Of a stretch of 43,471 nt of DNA, positions 7,913-16,857 are shown in pieces. The translations under genes and the position numbers were made by a program. A model generated the notes under the pieces. That model worked only from the letters and a program-made list of their open reading frames with translations. It was not told the DNA's origin and did no database searches. Each line of letters opens with the position of its first letter. Within the stretch, counting starts at the first letter, position 1. Source of the stretch: Sphaerobacter sp. (lineage in GTDB: Bacteria > Chloroflexota > Chloroflexia > Thermomicrobiales > Thermomicrobiaceae); NCBI GenBank assembly GCA_029961075.1, contig JASBVL010000040.1:1-43471 (forward strand), written 5' to 3'.

Positions 7913-8725
7913 GTGACCACCGTCGCGGAGCTCTACGGCGACTACTGGGCTGAGGAGGAGTCCGAGCTGGAGGCAGCGCTGCGCACCAGCCTGCACCCTC
8001 GGGGCCCCGACCTCCTCTACGAGCTGTTCGCCGGCTTCGGCATCGGGCCGGAGGACAGCGTGCTCGACATCGGCTGCCGGGATGCACCGTATGCCGTCGA
8101 GTTGGCGCGGCGCTTCGGGTGTCGCGTCGTGGCCGTCGACCCGGCCCCGCTTCACGTCGAGCGCGCGCGGCAGCGCGTCGCCGAGGCCGACCTGACCGAT
8201 CGGATCACGGTCCACCCGGCCGGTATCGAGGCGCTCCCGCTGGCCGACGGGTCGATCGCGGCGATCTGGTGCCGCGACGTGCTCAATCACGTCGCGCTGG
8301 CTCCCGGCCTGGCCGAGTGCCATCGCGTGCTGGCGCCGGGTGGCCAGATACTCATCTACCAGACCTTCGCTACCGACGCCCTCGAGCCGCGGGAGGCGGC
8401 CCGGCTCTACGCCGCCATCGCCATCGTGCCCGAGAACATGTCGCCGGAATTCCTCGAGGCGACGGCCCGGCGGGCCGGGTTCCAGATCGTGCAGCGCGAC
8501 ATCATCGACAGCGAGTGGCGCGAGCGCTGGCAGGAGGAGGGCGAGCGCGATCTCGGCGCGGATCTCCTGCATCTCGCGCGGCTGCGCCGCCGCGAGGTGG
8601 AGCTGGTTCGGCGGTTCGGCCGGGCGCGCTACGAAGCCGTCTACGGCGGTTTGCTCTGGGGTATCTACCAGATGCTCGGCAAGCTCTGCTCGACCGTGTA
8701 CGTCCTGCGCAAGCCGCGGGCGTGA
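7913..8725 (+). CDS. Class I SAM-dependent methyltransferase
   Basis: A 270-residue methyltransferase of the type 11 / UbiE-like superfamily. Motif I is VLDIGCRDAPYAVELARRFG (about residues 46-65), followed by VVAVDPAPLHVERAR for the acidic residue that holds the SAM ribose. IEALPLADGSIAAIWCRDVL is the post-II/motif II region. The substrate is unknown. GTG 7913 has TGGAG five bases upstream; GTG 7898, in the same frame, has no ribosome site. The C-terminal 60 residues are rich in Arg and Glu. The stop codon TGA 8723-8725 is followed 3 bases later by heptamer array B. ilvD comes in from the opposite strand. Confidence 0.85.
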   Translation: MTTVAELYGDYWAEEESELEAALRTSLHPRGPDLLYELFAGFGIGPEDSVLDIGCRDAPYAVELARRFGCRVVAVDPAPLHVERARQRVAEADLTDRITVHPAGIEALPLADGSIAAIWCRDVLNHVALAPGLAECHRVLAPGGQILIYQTFATDALEPREAARLYAAIAIVPENMSPEFLEATARRAGFQIVQRDIIDSEWRERWQEEGERDLGADLLHLARLRRREVELVRRFGRARYEAVYGGLLWGIYQMLGKLCSTVYVLRKPRA

Positions 8726-8728
8726 GGC

Positions 8729-8984
8729 GTCAGGCGTCACACGTCATGCGTGGTGCGTGTTCCGTATTGCGTAGTGCGTATTGCGTAAGTGCGTATTCCG
8801 TGCTCCGTGGTCCGTGGTGCGGCAGCCCTCACCCTGGCTCCGACCTCACCGGGGAAACGACCCCTCACCCCCGGCGCCTCTCCCCACGCGGGGGAGGGGG
8901 AGAAGACGGAATACGCAGTACGCATCACGGAATACGCGGTACGCAATACGCAGTACTCGTGACGCATCACGCATGACGCATCAC
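8729..8984. repeat. Heptamer array B with hairpin core
   Basis: The left arm 8729-8820 holds 13 consecutive units, such as GTCAGGC, GTCATGC, GTGTTCC, GTATTGC and GTGGTCC; one is 8 bases long. The core is 8821-8907 with GGGGAGAGG-type inverted sequences. The right arm 8908-8984 holds 11 units in the opposite orientation (GGAATAC, GCAGTAC, GCATCAC and so on). The element fills the whole gap between two convergent genes. It starts 3 bases after the methyltransferase stop and ends 7 bases from the ilvD stop. Confidence 0.9.
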
Positions 8985-8991
8985 GCCCGCA

Positions 8992-10687
8992 CTACCACCG
9001 CGGCTGCAGGATCGCGCCTTCGGAGGCCGACGAGACGAGCGCGGCGTACTTGGCGAAGACCCCGTTCCCCGTGGGTGGCGCGGGCGGGGCCCACGCCGCC
9101 ATGCGCGCGGCGATCTCGTCCTCCGAGAGCGCCACCTCGAGGGTGCGCGTCGCGACGTCGATGGTGACGATGTCGCCGTCGCGCAGCGCGGCGATCGGCC
9201 CGCCGACCGCGGCCTCCGGGGCCACGTGCCCGACCATGAAGCCGCGGGTCGCCCCGCTGAACCGCCCGTCGGTGACCAGGGCCACCGACTCGCCCAGACC
9301 CTCGCCGACGAGCGCGGCGGTCACGCCGAGCATCTCACGCATGCCCGGCCCGCCGCGCGGCCCCTCGTAGCGGATGATCACCACGTCGCCGGGGCGGATC
9401 TGCTGCGCGGTGACCGCCGCCATGGCGTCCTCCTCGCAGTCGAAGACCCGCGCCGGGCCCGTGTGCCGCGTGCGGCCGGCCCCGGCCACCTTGATCACCG
9501 CGCCCTCGGGTGCCAGGTTCCCCTTCAGGATCACGAGCCCGCCGGTTGGCTGCTTGGCCGTCTCCGGCGTGAGGATCACCTGCTGGCCCGGCGTCTCCAC
9601 CGCGCTGGCGACCTCCTCCGCCAGGCTGCGGCCGCTTGGGGTGAGCTGGCTGCCGTCGATGTAGCCGCCGTCGATCAGCCGCTTGATGATGAGCTGGGTG
9701 CCGCCGGCCCGATGGACGTCCAGGGCCGTGTAGCGGCCCGAGGGCTTGAGGTCGGCGATGACCGGCGTCCGCTCGCTCACCGGGTTGAAGTCGTCGATGG
9801 TGAGCGGGATGCCGGCCTCGCGCGCCATGGCCAGGAAGTGGAGCACGATGTTCGTCGAGCCGCCGGTCGCGGCCGCCAGCGCGATGCCGTTCAGGAAGGC
9901 CTGCCGGGTCAGGATGTCGCTCGGCTTGAGGCCGCGCGCCAGTTGCTCGACCACGAGGCGCCCCGCCTGATAGGCGACCTCGTTCTTCCCGGGGTCGGCC
10001 TGCGGCCAGGAGCCCATGCCGACCGGGGAGAGGCCCAGCGCCTCGATCGCCATCGCCATGGTGTTGGCGGTGTACTGCCCGCCGCAGGCGCCCTCGCCTG
10101 GGCAGGCGACCCGCTCCAGCTCCAGCAGGTCCGCGTCGCTCAGCTTCCCGGCGGCGTTGGCGCCGATCGCCTCGTAGACGTCCTGGACCGTCACGTCCCG
10201 CCCCTGAAAGTGGCCCGGGGCGATCGTGCCGCCGTAGAGGACGAAGCCGGGGATGTCGAGCCGGATCAGGGCCATGGCCGAGCCGGGCAGCGTCTTATCG
10301 CAGGCGGCCAGGGGGAAGAACGTCGAACATGTGCCCGCGCCCGACCAGCTCGATCGAGTCGGCGATCACCTCGCGGCTGATCAGCGACGCCTTCATCCCC
10401 TGGGTGCCCATCGTCACGCCGTCGCTGATCGCGACGGTGTTGACCTCCATCGGCACGCCGCCGGCGTCCCGGATACCGCGCTTGACGTGCTGGGCCAGGC
10501 GCCGCAGCCCGAGGTTGCACGGCATCGTCTCGATCCAGGAGTGCGCCACGCCGATGACCGGCTTGGTGAAGTCCTCGTCGCTGAGGCCGGTCGCCCGCAG
10601 CATGGCGCGCGCCCCGGCCCGATCGCGCCCCTCGACGATGGTGCGGCTCTTGTGCCGGAGATCGGCGATGGTCGATGTCTGGGCCAT
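8992..10687 (-). pseudogene. ilvD: Dihydroxy-acid dehydratase, frameshifted
   Basis: IlvD makes 2-oxo acids from dihydroxy acids in valine/isoleucine synthesis. The N-terminal frame (from ATG 10687, MAQTSTIADLRHKSRTIVEG) runs to GRGHMFDVL and then leaves frame. The C-terminal frame resumes with [12 protein letters not shown] and contains [34 protein letters not shown] and [20 protein letters not shown], ending at the stop 8992-8994. Total length (about 565 residues) is normal for IlvD. The switch lies at a five-G run (10311-10315). Adding two bases restores both the frame and the usual seven residues between FD and CDK; losing one restores the frame but leaves six. A homopolymer sequencing error is as likely as a real mutation. 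A VOC gene and an SDR gene lie upstream on the same strand. Confidence 0.85.
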
Positions 10688-10738
10688 CCCACTCCCCCTC
10701 ATCCAGCTCGTGATCCCGGCCGACCCGGCCGGACCGGC

Positions 10739-11137
10739 TCACTCGTCGTAGCGCAGCAGCTCGACGCGGTTCCCCTCGGGATCCCGGTAGAACGTCATCG
10801 TCAGCTCCCGGCCGACCTCCTCGCGACTGCGCCGCTGCAAGGGCGTCTCGGCCGTGAACCCGGCGGCATCGAGCCGGGCGCACACCTCTTCGATGTTGTC
10901 GATGCCCAGCGCCAGGTGGTCGAAGGTGCTCCCCGGCGCGGCCGTGGCCTCCGGGTCGCGAATGAGCTGGACCCCCGGCAGCCAGACGACCTGCGGGTCG
11001 TCCGCGGGGCCGCCGACCCGCGAGACCGGCAGGCCGATCAGGTCCCGGTAGAAGCGCAGCGCGGCGTCGAGGTCGCGCACGCGCAGCGCAACGTGGTTCG
11101 CGGCGGCGTTGACGCGAGCCGCTGGCGCATCGGCCAT
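10739..11137 (-). CDS. VOC-family (glyoxalase-fold) protein
   Basis: A 132-residue single-domain VOC protein. It has NHVALRVRDLDAALRFYRDL at about residues 14-33, FDHLALGIDNIEEVCARL in the middle, and MTFYRDPEGNRVELLRYDE at the end. These supply the paired beta-alpha-beta-beta-beta modules and the His/Glu metal ligands of the fold. Members include glyoxalase I, methylmalonyl-CoA epimerase and ring-cleaving dioxygenases; none can be assigned here. ATG 11137 is chosen over GTG 11140, with GGGGAG 7 bases upstream. The gene ends 51 bases before ilvD on the same strand and is probably co-transcribed with it. Confidence 0.85.
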   Translation of the reverse strand: MADAPAARVNAAANHVALRVRDLDAALRFYRDLIGLPVSRVGGPADDPQVVWLPGVQLIRDPEATAAPGSTFDHLALGIDNIEEVCARLDAAGFTAETPLQRRSREEVGRELTMTFYRDPEGNRVELLRYDE

Positions 11138-11371
11138 CACGCATCTCCCCTTCCTGGTCCCGGCGGCGCCGGGGGGCTACGCACCGCGCGCGGGCCGGCG
11201 TCGAGCCGCCGGGCGCCGCGCTCCTGAGCCGTCTGGATCCGCTCTCCGTGCACATCATAGTCGACAGCAGCCGGGAACGGGGTCGGATCACGCGTGGGCT
11301 CCCTGGGGCGACATGCGACCCGCGCGCAGCGATCAGCAGGGGCGCTGCCGCCGTGTTCGCAGGCGCTCCGG

Positions 11372-12154
11372 CTAGCGCGCGGTCATGCCGCCGTCGATCA
11401 CCAGCGCGGTCCCGGTGACGAAGGCCGCCTCGTCCGAGGCCAGATAGACCGCGGCCGCGGCAACCTCCTCGGCCGTGGCGAGCCGGCCCATCGGCTGGCG
11501 CTCCTCCAGCGCCCGTCGTCGGGCCGCCGGGTCCGGGGCGTCGGCCAGGAGGCGGCTCACCCAGGGCGTATCCACCGTCGTCGGGCAGAGGCAGTTGCAG
11601 CGGATGCCGCGGTGGGCGTACTCCACCGCGATCTGCCTGGTGAGCGCCACCACGGCGCCCTTGCTGGCGCAGTAGGCGGCCCGCTCCGGCGCCCCGACCA
11701 GCCCCAGCACCGAGGCCGTGTTGATGATCGCGCCACTCCCCTGCGCCAGCATGTGCGGCAGCGCGTACTTGCAGCCGAGGTAGACGTCGCGCACGTTCAC
11801 CGCGAAGACGTGATCCCACTCCTCCGGCTCCACCGCGACCACGTCCTTGCTGCTGCCGATCCCCGCGTTGTTGCACAGGATGTCGATCCGCCCGAAGCGC
11901 GCGACCGTCTCGCGGACCATCCGCTCGACATCGGCCGGGACGGCCACGTCCGCCGCGACCGCGAGCGCGTCCTGCCCCGTCTGCGCTCGGATGCGCGCCA
12001 CCGTCTCCTCGATGGATGCCGGGGTGCGCCCCGCGGCGGCGACGCGAGCGCCCGCCGCGGCGAAGCGGAGCGCCATGGCGCGCCCGATGCCCGACCCGGC
12101 CCCCGTGATGAGCGCCACCTTGCCCGCCAGTTTTCCCGCCGCCGGTGTGGTCAC
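11372..12154 (-). CDS. Classical short-chain dehydrogenase/reductase
   Basis: A 260-residue SDR with the NAD(P) motif TGAGSGIGRAMA (residues 17-28), NNAGIGSS, and the catalytic Ser-Tyr-Lys in NTASVLGLVGAPERAAYCAS followed by KGA. It ends with the usual FVTGTALVIDGGMTAR. GTG 12154 has AAGGGAG about 9 bases upstream. It lacks the insertion after the first strand-helix units that marks the four SDRs at the right end of the window, so it is an ordinary NAD(P)-dependent SDR. It is followed on the same strand by the VOC and ilvD genes, with a 234-base gap to the VOC gene. Confidence 0.92.
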   Translation of the reverse strand: MTTPAAGKLAGKVALITGAGSGIGRAMALRFAAAGARVAAAGRTPASIEETVARIRAQTGQDALAVAADVAVPADVERMVRETVARFGRIDILCNNAGIGSSKDVVAVEPEEWDHVFAVNVRDVYLGCKYALPHMLAQGSGAIINTASVLGLVGAPERAAYCASKGAVVALTRQIAVEYAHRGIRCNCLCPTTVDTPWVSRLLADAPDPAARRRALEERQPMGRLATAEEVAAAAVYLASDEAAFVTGTALVIDGGMTAR

Positions 12155-12259
12155 GCTCGTCTGCTCCCTTCTCCCCCCCGCCGCTCGTCATCCCGGAACG
12201 CAGCGCAGGTCCCCCGCGCGGACGATCATGGCCCCATCGGCCGGCTCCGGGGGGACGAC

Positions 12260-12592
12260 CTAGACCCGCCCCCGCCGTGCGATCTGTCGAGCACCAACGC
12301 TCACCCAGAAGAGCGCACAGGGTGCGCCTGCAACTCCGAAGAGCTCCCAATCCGTCACCCACAGCAGCATGGTCACGGCCGGATCCTTGATGACCGCCGG
12401 CGCCTCATGAATCGGCACACCCACGGCGCGGAGGGTCGCCGCAGTCCCCAGGCCGAGCGCGATGGCCCAGAGCGTCCCAATCAGGGCCAGGCCCTAGGTC
12501 AGCACCATCCACGCCGCGAGGGACAGCACATCACCCGCCGGTCGCACCCGTCCCCCGTCCGGCTCCGGAAATCCTGCCTGCACAACAAGAAC
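12260..12592 (-). pseudogene. Remnant of a membrane protein gene with an internal amber codon
   Basis: Read on the minus strand in one frame, this stretch gives a sensible protein: LVVQAGFPEPDGGRVRPAGD, VLSLAAWMVLT, a TAG stop (12494-12496), then GLALIGTLWAIALGLGTAAT, LRAVGVPIHEAPAVIKDP, AVTMLLWVTDWELFGVAGAP and a C-terminal ARQIARRGRV before TAG 12260-12262. Two or three hydrophobic segments suggest a membrane protein. No start codon with a ribosome site is visible, so the N-terminus is lost. The internal TAG falls where a Trp (TGG) would suit the hydrophobic context. I do not recognise the family. Confidence 0.5.
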
Positions 12593-12843
12593 GTCTCGGT
12601 GGGATGGGTGGTCGCATTGGAGCGTTCGACTCCCGCTGGCCGGATCCCAGGGGTTGGCGTGCGCCGCTCGAGCCTTCTGGCACGTTGGCCCCCTCGCGAG
12701 CGGTGGCGCGCCGTTCGTCGGTAGGGGAGGGCCTTGCGCCCTCCCTCGCGGTCGGAAGGAGCAGCGTGCGCTGACATCCGGCGGCTCCGGGCGGTACGCC
12801 GTTCGACAAGCCCCGCTCCTACGGGCCAGTCGCGTTGTCCCCC

Positions 12844-12880
12844 GGTAGGGGAGCGCCCTGTGCCGAACGGAGCCGCCGCG
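12844..12880 (+). repeat. Diverged copy of the GGTAGGGG...CGGAGCCGCC repeat
   Basis: The sequence reads GGTAGGGGAGCGCCCTGTGC followed by CGAACGGAGCCGCCGCG, matching the right arm at 7707-7742 with a few changes. A shorter relative, GTAGGGGAGGGCCTTGCGCC, starts near 12720. Both are in non-coding DNA. Confidence 0.7.
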
Positions 12881-13007
12881 GCATCTCCGGTGGTGCCTTC
12901 CGAGACCTGTCCCTCCCGAAGCGCCGGTCGGCCGGGGGGCGGCGACGATAGCCCGCCCCGCGCCCCGCTCGTGCGCCTTCCCTAAGGCTGGGGCCCATTC
13001 TTACGCC

Positions 13008-13036
13008 TGGACACACTATTCGGGCGCTCCTATACT
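13008..13036 (+). promoter_or_regulatory. Sigma-70-type promoter of the peptide ABC transporter operon
   Basis: TGGACA at 13008-13013 and TATACT at 13031-13036, each 5 of 6 to consensus and separated by 17 bases. Expected transcription start is near 13043, leaving a leader of about 175 bases before the GTG start at 13218. This is the best consensus promoter I found in the window. Confidence 0.6.
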
Positions 13037-13217
13037 GAGACTCGTGATCCCGTCAGCCAGCGCGAATGACTTGCTGCGGACCATGCATGACGTGAGATGC
13101 GTGTTCGCCCGGTGAGCGGGACCCATCCGGCCGAAGGGGCACGTTGACTGCGCGAACCCGCGCGGGCCACGCCGAGGTGCCCGAGCGCTGACGATGGCCT
13201 GGAGGAGGAGCGGTCCG

Positions 13218-14936
13218 GTGCAGCTCACCCGATACCCCTTCGCGCTCCGCTCGATGGTCCTGCTCGGCATCGTCGCCCTCCTGCTCTCCGTCTGCGGCGG
13301 CGGGTTGGCTATGGGGCCGGAGCAAGGGACCGCGCAGCCCCAGGCGACCCAGCCCGCAGCCCAGCCGGGCGCTACGCAGCCGGGGGAGAGCCCCGGCCAG
13401 GGCGACGTGCCGCGCGGCGGCACGCTGACCATCGCCTACAAGGGTGATCTGGCCACGCTGGACCCCGCGGTCGGCTACGACTGGACCAACTAGCCGGCCG
13501 AGAAGGTGGTCTTCGACGGCCTGCTCTTCTACGACGAAACCACCGACCTGGTGCCGCGCCTGGCTGCGGCGATGCCAGAGGTCAGCCTCGACGCGACCGT
13601 CTATACCTTCCGGCTGCGCCCGGGCGTGACGTTCCACAACGGCCGCGAGGTGACGGCCGACGATGTGGCCTATAGCATCACGCGCGTGCTCGATCCCGAG
13701 ACGAAGAGCCCCGGCTCCGGCTTCTACACCGGTATCGCCGCTGCGCAGGACTTCATCGACGGCCAGGCCGACGCGGTCTCCGGGATCACGGTGCTCGACC
13801 CGACCACCATCCAGTTCACGCTCGAATCGGCCGACGTCACCTTCGGCAACAAGATGGCGCTGAACTTCGCCTTCATCGTGCCGAAGGAGGAGGTCGAGCG
13901 GCAGGGGGAGAACTTTGGCCATAACCCGCTCGGCACCGGGCCGTTCCGCTTCAAGGAGTGGGTCCCCGGGCGACAACTGACGTTCGAGCGCAATCCCGAC
14001 CACTTCGTCGAGGGCCTGCCCCGGCTCGATCGGGTGGTCATCCAGGTCGGTGTCGAGCCGGAGGTTGCGCTGCTCCGGCTGGAGCGGGGCGAGATCGACC
14101 TGATGGGCGATCCGATCCCGGGAGCCGAGTTCGCCCGCATCAAGACCGACCTCGCCTGGGAGAACCGGCTGACGAGCGCGCCGCAGGTGAGCACCATCTA
14201 CATCACCATGAACACCCAGATGCCGTCGTTCGACAACGTGCAGGTGCGGCAGGCGTTCAACATGGCGATCGACAAGAACCGCATCATCCAGCTCCCCGGC
14301 GGGCGGGGCACCGTGGCCAACCAGATCCTCCCGCCGCTCACGCCCGGCTACGACCAGTCGTATCAGGGCTACCAGTACACCCCGGAGCGGGCAAAGCAGC
14401 TCCTGGCCGAGGCGGGGTTCCCGAATGGCTTCACCACCACCACGGAGTGCATCGCGGTCGACCCGCAACCGAAGCTGTGCGAGTCGTTCCAGCAGGACCT
14501 GAGCAAGATCGGGGTCACCGTCGAGGTGAAGACCCTGGCCGCCAGCACGGTGATCGCGGACGGCGGAACCGCGGGCAAGGTGCCGCTCATCTGGTCGGGC
14601 GGGCTCGGCTGGATTCAGGACTACCCCGACCCGGACGACTTCTACACCCCGATCCTCTCCTGCGGCGCCGCGGTGCCCGGCGGGTGGAACTGGCCGTGGT
14701 ACTGCAACCAGGATCTTGAGGCGAAGGCGCAGGAGGCGATCGCTACGCCCCTCACCCAGCGGCGGCTCGCCATCTACCAGGAGATCTTCCGTACCTTGAT
14801 GGACCAAGCGGTGTGGGTCCCCGTCTACAACGGGCAGTACGACATCGCGCACTCCGCCAAGGTGGTCGGTGGCGTGACCGACTTTGCCCATCCGGAGCCC
14901 ACCATCCGGTACGAGTACCTTGCGAAGCAGCCGTGA
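13218..14936 (+). pseudogene. Peptide/nickel-type ABC substrate-binding lipoprotein with an in-frame amber codon
   Basis: A family 5 extracellular solute-binding protein, about 572 codons. GTG 13218 follows GGAGGAGGAG by 7 bases. A hydrophobic signal segment ends in a lipobox, LLLSVC (Cys at about residue 26), followed by a Gln/Pro-rich linker. The domain starts GGTLTIAYKGDLATLDPAVG and YDWTN, then meets TAG at 13491-13493, then continues in the same frame PAEKVVFDGLLFYDE to the normal end. Trp is the residue expected there in this family, so one G-to-A change (TGG to TAG) explains it. Family marks after the stop include TFRLRPGVTFHNGREVTADD and NPLGTGPFRFKEW. The downstream frame is intact, so the lesion is recent or a sequence error. 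Without read-through the importer downstream lacks its own binding protein. Confidence 0.88.
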
Positions 14937-15895
14937 GATCGGACACCCGCGTTCCGCCCCCCGATGCCCGTTCGACGTCGCTGGCGGCCACCAGCGCGGC
15001 TGCGGCCGGCCGGTCGGCGGTGCCGGAGCGCCAGGTCACGCTCGCCTGGCGCCGCTTCAAGCGCGACCGGCTGGCGCTCGCCGGTGGGATCTTCGTCCTC
15101 GTGCTCGTGCTGGTGGCCCTGCTGGCGCCCGTACTGGCACCGTACGACCCCGCCGAGCAGTTCACCGACGGGCTGACGGCCGACGGGCTGCCCGTCCCCA
15201 GTACCCTGCCAGGGAGCACCCGCTTCCTGCTCGGCACGGACCAGAATGGGCGGGACTTGCTCAGCCGCATCATCTGGGGTGCCCGCGTCTCGCTCACGGT
15301 GGGCGTGCTCGCCAACGTCATCGCTGTCGGCTTCAGCGTCATGGTGGGCGCTGTCGCGGGCTACCTCGGCGGCTGGCGCGGCAACGTGATCATGCGCTTC
15401 ACCGACATGATGATGGCCTTCCCCACCCTGCTCCTGGCGATCGCGCTGGTCGCTATCCTCCGCCCCAGCATCTGGGTCATCATCGTCGTGATCGGCGCCG
15501 TCTACTGGACCTGGATCGCCCGCATCATCTACGGCGCCGTCCGCTCGCTGCGCGAGCTGGAGTTCGTCACCGCCGCGGTCAGCATCGGCGCGCCGACGTG
15601 GCGCATCATCCTGCGGCACATCCTGCCGCACCTCCTGTCGATCGTGATCGTGTGGGCCAGCCTCGGCATCTCGACCAACGTCATGCTCGAGGCCAGCCTG
15701 AGCTACCTGGGGATCGGTGTCCAGCCGCCGACGCCGAGCTGGGGCGGCATGATCCAGCAGGGGCAGAGCTTCTACCGTGCCGCCCCGTGGCTGGTGATCT
15801 ACCCCGGCCTGGCGATCATGCTGACGATCCTCTGCTTCAACCTGCTGGGCGACGGACTGCGGGACGCGCTCGACCCGCAGCAGCAGCGGAGGTGA
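14933..15895 (+). CDS. ABC peptide-type transporter permease, DppC-like
   Basis: A 320-residue inner-membrane permease. It starts at GTG 14933, overlapping the binding-protein stop by three bases (GTGA), which points to translational coupling. Key segments are LGTDQNGRDLLSRIIWGARV (about residues 98-117), membrane helices before and after it, the EAA-type loop VTAAVSIGAPTWRIILRHIL, and the family ending GDGLRDALDPQQQRR. It pairs with the DppB that begins 4 bases after its stop. The order binding protein, C, B is the reverse of the common B-then-C order. Confidence 0.93.
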   Translation: MRSDTRVPPPDARSTSLAATSAAAAGRSAVPERQVTLAWRRFKRDRLALAGGIFVLVLVLVALLAPVLAPYDPAEQFTDGLTADGLPVPSTLPGSTRFLLGTDQNGRDLLSRIIWGARVSLTVGVLANVIAVGFSVMVGAVAGYLGGWRGNVIMRFTDMMMAFPTLLLAIALVAILRPSIWVIIVVIGAVYWTWIARIIYGAVRSLRELEFVTAAVSIGAPTWRIILRHILPHLLSIVIVWASLGISTNVMLEASLSYLGIGVQPPTPSWGGMIQQGQSFYRAAPWLVIYPGLAIMLTILCFNLLGDGLRDALDPQQQRR

Positions 15896-15899
15896 GCCC

Positions 15900-16820
15900 G
15901 TGGTTGCCTACCTGCTGCGGCGGATGCTGTTCGCGGTGCCGGTCCTTTTCGGGATCTCGCTGATCACCTTTGTCTTGATCTACTTCCTGCCCGCCGACCC
16001 GGCGCGCATGTACGCCGGACCGAACGCCTCGGTCGAGGCGGTCAACCGCATCCGCACCCAGCTCGGCCTGGACCAGCCCTTCTACGTCCAGTACGGCCGC
16101 TTCGTCGAGCGGGCCGTCCAGGGCGATCTCGGCTACTCATACCAGCTCCAGATGCCGGTCATCGATGCGATCCTGGCCCGCTTCCCCTTCACCCTCCAGC
16201 TCACGCTCGCCGGGATCTTCGTCGAGCTCCTCATCGGGGTGCCGGCCGGCCTGCTCGCCGCGGTCCGGCGCAGCACCTGGCTCGACGGCACCAGCATGGT
16301 CGCTGCGATGATCGGGGTCTCCTCGCCCCCCTTCTGGCTGGGCCTGCTCATGCTCTACTTCTTCGCGTTCCGGCTCGGCCTGTTCCCGCTCGGTGGGGCC
16401 GGCACCTGGAAGCACCTCGTCCTCCCCGCCGTCACGGCGGGACTGGGCGGCGCCGGCTGGTATGCCCGGATGACCCGCTCCAGCGTGCTGGAGGTCCTGA
16501 GCGCCGACTACGTGCGCACGGCCCGGGCGAAGGGGCTCGCGGGCAGCACGGTGCTCCGGCGTCACGTCCTCCGCAACGCGATCAACCCGATCGTCACCAT
16601 GGTCGGGATGGATATCCCCTGGTTCGTCGGCGGGGTGGTGCTGATCGAGACCGTCTTCGCCTGGCCGGGTCTTGGCAGGATGATGGTCGATGCTATCCTC
16701 ACGGATGACGTGCCGCTGATCCTCGGCACGGTCACCTTCACCGCCGTTCTGGTGGTCGTGAGCAGCATCATCATCGACCTTGCCCACGCGCTGCTCGACC
16801 CACGTATTCGGTTGGGCTGA
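15900..16820 (+). CDS. ABC peptide-type transporter permease, DppB-like
   Basis: A 306-residue permease with the typical start VVAYLLRRMLFAVPVLFGIS, the segment PADPARMYAGPNASVEAVNR, the EAA loop ADYVRTARAKGLAGSTVLRR, and the ending ALLDPRIRLG. GTG 15900 has GGAGG at 15888-15892, 7 bases away and inside the end of the previous gene. Six membrane helices are expected. It forms the membrane channel with the DppC just upstream. The operon holds no ATPase genes, so the ATPase subunits must come from another locus. An acetamidase gene follows 37 bases later. Confidence 0.94.
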   Translation: MVAYLLRRMLFAVPVLFGISLITFVLIYFLPADPARMYAGPNASVEAVNRIRTQLGLDQPFYVQYGRFVERAVQGDLGYSYQLQMPVIDAILARFPFTLQLTLAGIFVELLIGVPAGLLAAVRRSTWLDGTSMVAAMIGVSSPPFWLGLLMLYFFAFRLGLFPLGGAGTWKHLVLPAVTAGLGGAGWYARMTRSSVLEVLSADYVRTARAKGLAGSTVLRRHVLRNAINPIVTMVGMDIPWFVGGVVLIETVFAWPGLGRMMVDAILTDDVPLILGTVTFTAVLVVVSSIIIDLAHALLDPRIRLG

Positions 16821-16857
16821 GCGCGGTGCGGCGACGGAGGACGAAGGGAGCACGCGG

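Larger units (their letters stand above)
12155..13217. other. Gene-poor stretch: decayed gene fragment, repeats and a promoter
   Basis: No intact gene is visible. The left third (12260 to about 12592) reads as a broken membrane protein on the minus strand. The middle (about 12690-12960) holds scattered copies of the GGTAGGGG / GGAGCCGCC repeat family, for example near 12720 and 12844-12878. The right end has a well-formed promoter at 13008-13036 and an untranslated leader before the peptide-binding protein. Confidence 0.65.

Noticed and set aside
13080..13120. Possible fifth heptamer array (CATGACGTGAGATGCGTGTTC)
   Set aside because: Only two or three units could be matched and the 7-base phase is not kept.
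13043..13217. Glycine-riboswitch-like piece (GCCGAAGGGGCA) in the leader of the peptide transporter operon
   Set aside because: Only the short internal motif is present; the other conserved parts of the aptamer, including a CTCTCAGG-type 3' strand, are not seen.
12494..13493. Amber (TAG) recoded as tryptophan in this organism
   Set aside because: TAG is used as a normal stop in several intact genes here, such as etfA (3500-3502) and the Fe-S oxidoreductase (6246-6248).
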